This document shows, in pieces, positions 44,098 through 51,178 of a stretch of DNA of 52,746 bases (within the stretch, counting starts at the first letter, position 1; each line of letters starts with the position of its first letter). Both the position numbers and the translations under genes were made by a program. The notes beneath the pieces were generated by a model. It searched no databases. It was not told where the DNA came from and worked only from the letters and a program-made list of their open reading frames with translations. This stretch comes from Methylophilales bacterium UBA4017 (GTDB lineage: Bacteria; Pseudomonadota; Gammaproteobacteria; Burkholderiales; Methylophilaceae): positions 1 through 52,746 of the forward strand of contig DGAZ01000031.1 of NCBI GenBank assembly GCA_002384685.1, written 5' to 3'.

Positions 44098-46353
44098 ATG
44101 ACAAATAAAACAAACAAACCTAACGCAAGAGATAAAGACCCACAAAAAGAACGTGAGTTATCGTTATACGAAAATCCCATTCCAAGCAGAGAGTTAATTT
44201 TAGAAGTAATGACTGAAATCGGTATTCCAGTCAAAAAGAATGATTTAGCAATTGCGTTGGATATAAAAGAATCTGAGTTAATATTTTTCGAAAAACGCCT
44301 TAGAGCTATGGCTCGAGAAGGACAAATTCTCATCAACCGTAAAGACATTTTATGCATTTCGACCAAGCTTAGCTTAATCGCTGGAAGAGTCATGGGGCAT
44401 CCCGATGGCTTTGGTTTTTTAATATCTGACAATAAGGAAGATAAGGATGTTTTTCTTTCCCCCAGAGAGATGTCTAAAGTATTTAATGGTGACCGGGTGA
44501 TGATTCAAATTACAGGCCAAGATAGGAAAGGAAGGCTTGAGGGAGCTATTGTTGAAATTCTGGATAGAGCTAATAAAGTGATTGTTGGAAGAGTCGTTCA
44601 GAATAATGGAGTGACGATTGTTGCAGCTGAAGACAAAAGAATCAATCAGGACATATTAATTCCTTATAACCAGGACATGCAGGCAGAGGCAGGGCAGGTT
44701 GTGGAGGTTGAAATTACAACCCAACCCAGCTTAAGAGAAAAGCCTATGGGCAAAATAATTAAGGTACTAGGAAGCTATACTGATAGCGGAATTGAAATTG
44801 AAATTGCATTAAGAAAACACCATCTTCCTTATCAATTTTCCAGTGAAGCATTAAGTCAAGCTAATCAGTATGGCGATAAGATAGATCAGGAAGCGATTAA
44901 AGGCAGGGTTGATTTACGAGAATTACCTTTAGTCACAATTGATGGCGAGACTGCGAGAGATTTCGACGATGCAGTTTATGCCGAGTCAATTGGCAATGAA
45001 TGGAGGCTCGTCGTTGCAATAGCTGACGTTAGTTCGTATGTAAAAATAGGGTCTGACTTAGATAAGGAGGCATTAGAAAGAGGTAATTCTGTTTACTTCC
45101 CGCGCCGAGTTATACCTATGCTCCCGGAATCTCTTTCAAATGGATTGTGCTCTCTTAACCCAAATGTTGACCGCTTATGTATGGTTTGTGACATGCGAAT
45201 TGATGCAGCTGGCCTCGTCACATCATATGAATTTTACCCCTCGGTAATGAATTCCAAAGCGAGGCTCACATATACAATAGTTGATGAAATACTAAATAAA
45301 AACAATGAGGCACTTACATCACAATTTAGCCATGTCCATGATGATTTAAAGCAGCTACAAAGCGTGTTTAAATTACTGTTCAATCAACGTCAAAAACGCG
45401 GTGCTTTAGAGTTTGACTCCACAGAAACCTCGATCGTATTTACAGATAATGGAAAGATTGATCATATTAAACCTATATATCGAAATGAGGCGCATCGAAT
45501 AATTGAGGAATGTATGCTGGCTGCAAATGTTTGTTCTGCTGAATTCTTACTGGATAAGGATGTGGATGCTTTATTTAGAAATCATGAAACGCCAACAGAG
45601 GAAAAGCTAGAAAATTTAAGGGGCTTTCTTGTTGAGTTTGGTTTATTTCTAGATGGAGGTAACAAGCCAACAGTTAAGCATTACGGTCAATTGATCGATC
45701 AGGTTGCCAATAGACCGGATGCACACTTACTTCAAACCGTTCTTTTAAGATCCATGCAACAAGCGGTGTATAGCAACCAAAATAAAGGTCATTTTGGTCT
45801 TGCTTATGAGTCATACACTCACTTCACCTCACCTATTCGAAGATACCCTGACTTAATTGTGCATAGAGCAATTAGGGCTAAAGTTGAACAAAAGAAATTA
45901 AATATAAAGGATATAGCTCAGCTTGGAGAGCATTGTTCTGGAACAGAAAGGCGGGCTGATGAGGCAACGCGAGATGTTGAGTCATGGCTTAAATGTTACT
46001 TTATGCAAGATAAAATTGGTGAGACCTATGACGCTACTGTTGCGGGTGTAACTGGATTTGGCCTATTTGTTGAGCTAGATGGAATTTTTATCGAAGGACT
46101 TTTGCATGTAACAGAGCTTGGTAATGACTATTTCACTTTTGACAAAAGTAAGCATGCCATGATTGGCGAAAGAACGCAGTTGTCATTCAGGCTGGGAGAT
46201 AGACTAAAGGTTAAAGTAGTTCGTGTTGATATGGAAACATCTAAGATTGACCTTTCATTAGTTGAGGCCGTAGGAAAAGTCATGTTAGCGAAAAAAGCTA
46301 CCAAAACTAAAAATCATTCTGACCGAAAAAGAAAGACAAGAAAGAGAAAATGA
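44098..46353 (+). CDS. rnr: Ribonuclease R
   Basis: Processive 3'-5' exoribonuclease able to degrade structured RNA. Domains in order: winged helix (about 25-90), cold-shock domains (about 95-240), RNB catalytic domain with DGETARDFDDAVYAE around residue 282, S1 domain (about 640-725), and a Lys/Arg-rich tail of about 20 residues. 751 residues. The stop overlaps the rlmB ATG (ATGA). Confidence 0.96.
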   Translation: MTNKTNKPNARDKDPQKERELSLYENPIPSRELILEVMTEIGIPVKKNDLAIALDIKESELIFFEKRLRAMAREGQILINRKDILCISTKLSLIAGRVMGHPDGFGFLISDNKEDKDVFLSPREMSKVFNGDRVMIQITGQDRKGRLEGAIVEILDRANKVIVGRVVQNNGVTIVAAEDKRINQDILIPYNQDMQAEAGQVVEVEITTQPSLREKPMGKIIKVLGSYTDSGIEIEIALRKHHLPYQFSSEALSQANQYGDKIDQEAIKGRVDLRELPLVTIDGETARDFDDAVYAESIGNEWRLVVAIADVSSYVKIGSDLDKEALERGNSVYFPRRVIPMLPESLSNGLCSLNPNVDRLCMVCDMRIDAAGLVTSYEFYPSVMNSKARLTYTIVDEILNKNNEALTSQFSHVHDDLKQLQSVFKLLFNQRQKRGALEFDSTETSIVFTDNGKIDHIKPIYRNEAHRIIEECMLAANVCSAEFLLDKDVDALFRNHETPTEEKLENLRGFLVEFGLFLDGGNKPTVKHYGQLIDQVANRPDAHLLQTVLLRSMQQAVYSNQNKGHFGLAYESYTHFTSPIRRYPDLIVHRAIRAKVEQKKLNIKDIAQLGEHCSGTERRADEATRDVESWLKCYFMQDKIGETYDATVAGVTGFGLFVELDGIFIEGLLHVTELGNDYFTFDKSKHAMIGERTQLSFRLGDRLKVKVVRVDMETSKIDLSLVEAVGKVMLAKKATKTKNHSDRKRKTRKRK

Positions 46354-47096
46354 GTGATAAAAAAATTATTTATGGCTTCCACTCCATTACCAGTCGCATA
46401 AGACTGGACGCAAGCTCAGTTAAGGATGTTTATCTGGATGAGTCAAGGAATGATGCGCGCATGGGAGATCTATTGAAGCTTATAAAGGAAAACGACATTT
46501 CTTTTCATTTAAGCTCAAAAGACCGTCTTGACGGTATGATTCCAAGTGCCAAGCATCAAGGAGTTATTGCCAACATTTATGAATCAAAACAAAAATATGT
46601 AACGATCGAAGATGTATTAGAAGAGATAAAAACGGAACCACCATTATTATTAATTCTTGATGGGGTTGAAGACCCTCATAATCTAGGAGCCTGTTTTAGG
46701 GTTGCTGACGCGATGGGTGTTCATGCCATTATATGTCCAAAGGATAGTGCAGTAGGGGTTAATGCAACAGTGCGAAAGGTGGCATGCGGAGGTGCAGAGT
46801 CAGTACCTTTTCTTGCGGTGACCAATATTGGAAGAACAATTAGGTACTTAAAAGATCAAGGCTTATTTATTATTGGGACAGATGGAGAATCAGCCCAAAG
46901 CCTTTACCGTGAGAACTTAACGGGCCCTATTGCTATGGTTCTTGGGTCTGAAGGGAAGGGCATGAGAAGGCTGACACGTGAGCTTTGTGATTCTCTTGTC
47001 GCTATCCCTATGCTAGGCCAGGTGGAAAGCTTAAATGTCAGCGTTGCAAGTGGGATATGCCTATCTGAAATTAGGCGTCAAAGAAGTCTAATCTAA
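46350..47096 (+). CDS. rlmB: 23S rRNA (guanosine-2'-O)-methyltransferase RlmB
   Basis: SPOUT-family enzyme that methylates G2251 in the 23S rRNA P-loop. N-terminal substrate-binding domain (YGFHSITSRIR) and C-terminal knotted domain with LDGVEDPHNLGACFR, MVLGSEGKGMRRL and IPMLGQVESLNVSVASGI. 248 residues. rnr-rlmB is a conserved pair. Its last 9 bases overlap the 3' end of the convergent mqo. Confidence 0.96.
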   Translation: MSDKKIIYGFHSITSRIRLDASSVKDVYLDESRNDARMGDLLKLIKENDISFHLSSKDRLDGMIPSAKHQGVIANIYESKQKYVTIEDVLEEIKTEPPLLLILDGVEDPHNLGACFRVADAMGVHAIICPKDSAVGVNATVRKVACGGAESVPFLAVTNIGRTIRYLKDQGLFIIGTDGESAQSLYRENLTGPIAMVLGSEGKGMRRLTRELCDSLVAIPMLGQVESLNVSVASGICLSEIRRQRSLI

Positions 47097-48557
47097 GCCA
47101 AGTTGGGAGTAAATCTTATCCCTTATTTGATCTAGTTTTTTAGGGTTTTTATTAAGCGCAACACCGTATCCAGGAACCATTTCTTTTATAGTTTTATGGC
47201 TGTCGATATTGAACATGGTTGTAAGAACATTAAGCATGGAGTGAGCGGAAACTGACGCTCCAGGAGAGGCGCCTATTAATGCCGATAGTTTTTTATCTTT
47301 AGTAAAAATTATTTCAGTACCAAACTCAAGCTTACTTCCTTCCATCGGACATTTTTTCATTATTTGAACTCTTTGCCCCGCATCCAACAAGCTCCAATCA
47401 CTATCTAATGCTTCCGGATAAAAGTTTCTGAGTTCCTGCATCCTTTTTTTGTGTGAATGTAATGATTGTTTTATCAAGTAAAGGAGCAAGTTGAGATTTT
47501 TAAAAAAAACACCAACCATTGTTTTGATGTTGTTAATTTTGATTGTTTTTGGTAAATCAAAAAAAGATCCGTGTTTCAGGAATTTCAAAGTAAATCCAGC
47601 AAAGGGACCAAACATCAACGTCTTTTTTCCTCCTATAACCCTAAGATCTAGATGAGGAATAGACATGGGGGGAGATTTAGGAAGTGCTTGGCCATACACC
47701 TTTACATTATGCTTGTTTACTACTGAGGGATTACTACAGACTAACCATTTCCCACTGACAGGAAATCCCGCGTAGCCGTATGCTTCTTTTACCTTCATTT
47801 TTTGTAAAAGGCTTATCGCTTTTCCGCCTGCACCAATAAATACATTAGACGTTTTAAGCGTAATATTTTTCTTACTTATCAAATCAGAGTAATACACTAT
47901 CCATTCGTTATTATTGGTTTTCTTTATATCTATAACGTCACTGTTCAAAATTATGTTGAAGTTAGGTTTCTTCATTAGAAGAGTTAATAGCTGGTTAGTT
48001 AATTCACCAAAATTCACATCCGTACCGTGTTCAATTTTCGTCGCAGCAACAACCTCATTTTTTATATTTTCACTAATAAGCAGCGGGGCCCATTGTTTAA
48101 TTATTTCCTGGTCCGAAGTAAACTCCATTTTATTAAATAAGGGCTCTCTACTTAAAGCTTCGTATCTTTTTTTTAAGAATGCAACATCAGTTTCTCCTTT
48201 AACAAAACTGATGTGAGGGGTTTTGCGAAGGAATTTTTTTGGTTTAAATTGTGGGTATTTTTTATCAAGATATGCCCAAAACTGTAAGGATATTTCAAAC
48301 ATCTCATTAACTTCAATAGCTTTTCCAAGTGAAATTATGTTATTTTTCATGGGCGTGTAATTAAGCTCACAGTTGCCAGCGTGACCTGTGCCTGCATTAT
48401 TAAGGGCTTGAGAGCTTTCCATCGCACACTGGTTCAGCCTCTCAATAACGGTAATTTTACAATTTGGATATACCTCCTTGATTAGTACGGCCAGAGTGAG
48501 GCTCATAATGCCGCCGCCAACTAAGGTGATATCCTGATTTAGTGGTGAATTTTTCAT
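47088..48557 (-). CDS. mqo: Malate:quinone oxidoreductase
   Basis: Membrane-associated FAD enzyme oxidising malate to oxaloacetate and passing electrons to quinone. N-terminal FAD loop LVGGGIMSLTLAVLIKEV, then ALNNAGTGHAGNCELNYTP, DLRVIGGKKTLMFGPFAGF and the C-terminal GASPGASVSAHSML. 489 residues, close to the family norm. Protein composition is noticeably Lys/Asn rich. It stands alone, convergent with rlmB, after a tRNA gene with its own terminator. Confidence 0.95.
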   Translation of the reverse strand: MKNSPLNQDITLVGGGIMSLTLAVLIKEVYPNCKITVIERLNQCAMESSQALNNAGTGHAGNCELNYTPMKNNIISLGKAIEVNEMFEISLQFWAYLDKKYPQFKPKKFLRKTPHISFVKGETDVAFLKKRYEALSREPLFNKMEFTSDQEIIKQWAPLLISENIKNEVVAATKIEHGTDVNFGELTNQLLTLLMKKPNFNIILNSDVIDIKKTNNNEWIVYYSDLISKKNITLKTSNVFIGAGGKAISLLQKMKVKEAYGYAGFPVSGKWLVCSNPSVVNKHNVKVYGQALPKSPPMSIPHLDLRVIGGKKTLMFGPFAGFTLKFLKHGSFFDLPKTIKINNIKTMVGVFFKNLNLLLYLIKQSLHSHKKRMQELRNFYPEALDSDWSLLDAGQRVQIMKKCPMEGSKLEFGTEIIFTKDKKLSALIGASPGASVSAHSMLNVLTTMFNIDSHKTIKEMVPGYGVALNKNPKKLDQIRDKIYSQLGLD

Positions 48558-48597
48558 TGGACGAAATTATACCAAATTAATCCTTGGGATAATTAGC

Positions 48598-48630
48598 AAA
48601 AAACCCTTACATACCATGCAAGGGTTTTTT
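48598..48630 (-). terminator. Bidirectional-type intrinsic terminator after tRNA-Asn
   Basis: Perfect 11-bp inverted repeat AAAAAACCCTT (48598-48608) and AAGGGTTTTTT (48620-48630) with an 11-base loop. Being symmetrical it gives a T-run on either strand; it lies just downstream of tRNA-Asn on the minus strand and shields mqo from that transcript. Confidence 0.85.
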
Positions 48631-48634
48631 AATT

Positions 48635-48710
48635 TGGCTCCCCAACCTGGGCTCGAACCAGGGACACACGGATTAACAGTCCGTTGCTCTACCAACTGAG
48701 CTATTGGGGA
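48635..48710 (-). tRNA. tRNA-Asn (anticodon GTT)
   Basis: Full cloverleaf of 76 bases with encoded CCA. Acceptor TCCCCAA pairs with TTGGGGA, discriminator G. The D-arm AGCTCAGTTGGTAGAGC, anticodon stem CGGA/TCCG around loop CTGTTAA (anticodon GTT) and T-arm with GGTTCGAGCCC are all standard. It is the only tRNA seen in the window. Confidence 0.97.
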
Positions 48711-48726
48711 ATAAATCGTAGGGGAG

Positions 48727-48755
48727 ATGATAAGCAGAAATTACATTCTGGTCAA
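48727..48755 (-). promoter_or_regulatory. tRNA-Asn promoter with GC-rich discriminator
   Basis: On the minus strand TTGACC (48755-48750) and TATCAT (48732-48727) are 17 bases apart, close to the sigma-70 consensus. CTCCCC follows the -10, a GC-rich discriminator of the kind found at stringently controlled stable-RNA promoters. Predicted start about 10 bases before the mature tRNA. Confidence 0.75.
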
Positions 48756-48772
48756 CCAATCTAACCTTTTTT

Positions 48773-49978
48773 TTAACTTTCAATCGCTATTTTAATTCTC
48801 TTTATCGCCTCAACTAAATTGTCCATAGAGGTGGCAAAAGATATCCTGAAGTAGCCTTCAAGTCCAAATGCTGATCCAGGAACAACGGCAACTCCTTGAC
48901 TTTCAAGTAGGAACTCTGCAAAAGCTAAATCATTTTTCTCGCTAATCTTATGAGACTCATAGAGATTTTTTATTGCATCATTAGCGTCTGAAAATGCATA
49001 GAATGCTCCTTCTGCTGGTATGCACTTTAAACCATCAATATCGTTAAGCGCTTGTAATACATAAGCATGCCGTTCTTTAAAGGCTTTCACCATTGGCACT
49101 ATACAGTCCTTATTTCCTCTTAAGGCCGTTTCTGCAGCTACTTGAGATATGGATGTGGGGTTAGATGTTGATTGTGATTGAAGTTTGCTCATGGCGGAAA
49201 TAATAGCTTTTGGGCCGGCCGCATAACCTATTCTCCATCCCGTCATTGAGTATGCCTTAGATACACCGTTTAAGACAATTACTCGGTCCTTAAGCTTTGG
49301 TTCCACCATAAGAATATTGTAAAAAGGGTTGTCTCCAAGATTAATATGCTCGTATATATCATCTGTCCCTATGTAAACATGAGGATGTTTTAATAATATG
49401 TCTGCTAGGGATCTTAACTCATTCTTGCTATACACGGCCCCAGTAGGATTTGAGGGCGAGTTTAAAAAGACCAGCTTTGTTGCATTAGTAATACTCTGAT
49501 CAAGCTGCGTGGGAGTTATTTTAAAATTTTGATTGATATCACACGAAACAATTACCGGCTTGGCACCCGTTAGCTGAACTATATCGGTGTATGACACCCA
49601 GTAAGGTGCTGGAATCACCACCTCATCACCCGCCTCAAGAATTGCAAGGCAAAGGTTGAAGATACATTGCTTTCCGCCTACGCTAACCATGACCTCGTCA
49701 ATCCCATAGTTCAAGCCATTATCAGCTTGAAATTTACTAATAATTGCTTGTCTCAAAGAGGCTGTTCCTGCTACAGCAGTATATTTAGTAAATCCATCTT
49801 GGATTGCCTTGATGGCAGCAACTTTAATAAAGTCAGGAGTGTCAAAGTCAGGCTCTCCCGCAGCAAGAGCAATAATGTCTTTTCCTTCAGCTTTAAGCTT
49901 GATAGCTTTGGCAGTTATGGCAAGTGTTGGGGATTCCTCGATTCGATTGACGCATGACGACAGAAGTTTTTTTGACAA
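48773..49978 (-). CDS. aspC: Aspartate aminotransferase (class I, I-gamma like)
   Basis: PLP enzyme interconverting aspartate/2-oxoglutarate and oxaloacetate/glutamate. PLP lysine in VLNGVSKAYSMTGWRIGYAAG, with AAGEPDFDTPDFI near residue 40, NSPSNPTGAVYS, and FRISFATSM. 401 residues. The start is TTG at 49978: an in-frame stop lies two codons upstream and the N-terminus KLLSSCVNRIEESPTLAI aligns with the family. Adjacent uvrB (divergent) is usual in Betaproteobacteria, although a protease gene now lies between. Confidence 0.93.
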   Translation of the reverse strand: MSKKLLSSCVNRIEESPTLAITAKAIKLKAEGKDIIALAAGEPDFDTPDFIKVAAIKAIQDGFTKYTAVAGTASLRQAIISKFQADNGLNYGIDEVMVSVGGKQCIFNLCLAILEAGDEVVIPAPYWVSYTDIVQLTGAKPVIVSCDINQNFKITPTQLDQSITNATKLVFLNSPSNPTGAVYSKNELRSLADILLKHPHVYIGTDDIYEHINLGDNPFYNILMVEPKLKDRVIVLNGVSKAYSMTGWRIGYAAGPKAIISAMSKLQSQSTSNPTSISQVAAETALRGNKDCIVPMVKAFKERHAYVLQALNDIDGLKCIPAEGAFYAFSDANDAIKNLYESHKISEKNDLAFAEFLLESQGVAVVPGSAFGLEGYFRISFATSMDNLVEAIKRIKIAIES

Positions 49979-50018
49979 AAGTTATTCCACGCTTTAAGAG
50001 TGATAAAAATTAATGTTA

Positions 50019-50046
50019 ATTTTACTTAAAAAAAATTGTTTAACAA
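50019..50046 (-). promoter_or_regulatory. Possible aspC promoter
   Basis: On the minus strand TTGTTA (50046-50041) and TAAAAT (50024-50019) are 16 bases apart in the 77-base gap between the protease gene and aspC, giving a leader of about 34 bases. The surroundings are very AT-rich, so chance matches are likely. Confidence 0.35.
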
Positions 50047-50055
50047 ATATTATAT

Positions 50056-51069
50056 TTATTTTTTACATTTATTTTTGCAGTTAATAACCTCATCTAACTC
50101 ATCAGCTCTGGCCGGGTTCAATTTATTTAAAGATGTAAGTATTTTTTTTGCTTCAACAGGGTGACCTAACTTATTTTCTACCATTCCCATCCGAAACAGA
50201 GCATCTGAGTTCATGGGGTCAATAGCTAACGCTTTCTTATAATAATTTATCGCTTTATCCGATAAATCAAGCATTTCATTAGCATGCCCATATTCGTACC
50301 AAGCCTCTGTATTATTGGCTTCTTTTTCGGTCCAGTCCTTGGTAATTTTGACTAAAGTAGCCCAATCTTTTTTAACTTTTGGTATGGCTATTTTAAGAAA
50401 GAAAGGCTTGCTTTCCTCATCCTCTTCCCAAAGAGCCTTGCCTTGAATGGGGAATTCTTTTTCCATAGGAAGCTCTTTTAATTTATGGATCCACTCAGCC
50501 GGCATCGAATAGTACGACCCATAACCAGTTGTCTTAAAGGTATTTATCCCTACAAGATTTCCTTTCATATCAAAAAGTCCGCTACCACTTGCCCCCAACC
50601 TGAATTTTGCAGAGCTGAGTATAATTTTTCCACCGTCCATGTCGTAGGCAGAAATCATATACCCACCAGTGGTTAACGGTGCTGGGGAACCACTTGAGTG
50701 ACCCATGGCAGCAAGCTCTTGACCTTTTGTGAGATCGTTACTTCTACCTATCGGCACTGGATTTTTATTTAATTGAAAGAGGGTTAAAAGACAAAGATCT
50801 TGCCATCTATTTGCCTGAACTCCCATTATGGAGTAAGCGGTGTCACCTTGTGAAACCCATGGTTGCTTAGTTTTTCTAAGCACATGACAGTTTGTAATGA
50901 CTTGATTTTCACCCACTATGACTCCTGATCCGTAGGCTAAGGAACCAGATTCCGTGTACCCTCTTATCATAACAATCGAAACCCATGCGTGCATTAATTT
51001 AGCTTGGTCATAAGCAATAGCGTTAAAGGTGATGATGCAAAGGACAAAAATTTTTAACATACCGGACAT
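50056..51069 (-). CDS. Exported trypsin-like serine protease with TPR repeats
   Basis: Not assigned to a named family. The ATG at 51069 (AAGAAG upstream) gives a signal peptide ending FNAIA at residue 19, so the protein is probably periplasmic. A trypsin/HtrA-like domain follows with the full triad: His62 in TNCHV, Asp91 in WQDLCLL, and Ser161 in GASGSG. From about residue 250 come at least two TPR-like helices pairs (AWYEYGHANEML, then AINYYKKALAIDPMNSDALFRMG). No PDZ domain is seen. 337 residues. An upstream in-frame ATG at 51135 would run into the uvrB promoter. Confidence 0.82.
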   Translation of the reverse strand: MSGMLKIFVLCIITFNAIAYDQAKLMHAWVSIVMIRGYTESGSLAYGSGVIVGENQVITNCHVLRKTKQPWVSQGDTAYSIMGVQANRWQDLCLLTLFQLNKNPVPIGRSNDLTKGQELAAMGHSSGSPAPLTTGGYMISAYDMDGGKIILSSAKFRLGASGSGLFDMKGNLVGINTFKTTGYGSYYSMPAEWIHKLKELPMEKEFPIQGKALWEEDEESKPFFLKIAIPKVKKDWATLVKITKDWTEKEANNTEAWYEYGHANEMLDLSDKAINYYKKALAIDPMNSDALFRMGMVENKLGHPVEAKKILTSLNKLNPARADELDEVINCKNKCKK

Positions 51070-51140
51070 AATTAAATTCTTCTTTATATTTTTATTTATA
51101 GTATCAGGACTTAGGTCAAACATTAAAGTTCGCAACCTTG

Positions 51141-51146
51141 TATAAT
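51141..51146 (+). promoter_or_regulatory. uvrB -10 element
   Basis: A perfect TATAAT lies 32 bases before the chosen uvrB start, in the divergent gap with the protease gene. No convincing -35 is found at 16-18 bases upstream. A run of nine T follows. An SOS LexA box (CTGT-N8-ACAG type) was looked for in this gap and not seen. Confidence 0.45.
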
Positions 51147-51178
51147 TTTATTTTTTTTTGGATTTTAACTTTAATATT

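Noticed and set aside
47088..48557. mqo as a horizontally acquired island gene
   Set aside because: It stands alone beside a tRNA and is Lys/Asn-rich, but no integrase, direct repeat of the tRNA end or other mobile gene was seen, and the composition fits the general AT bias.
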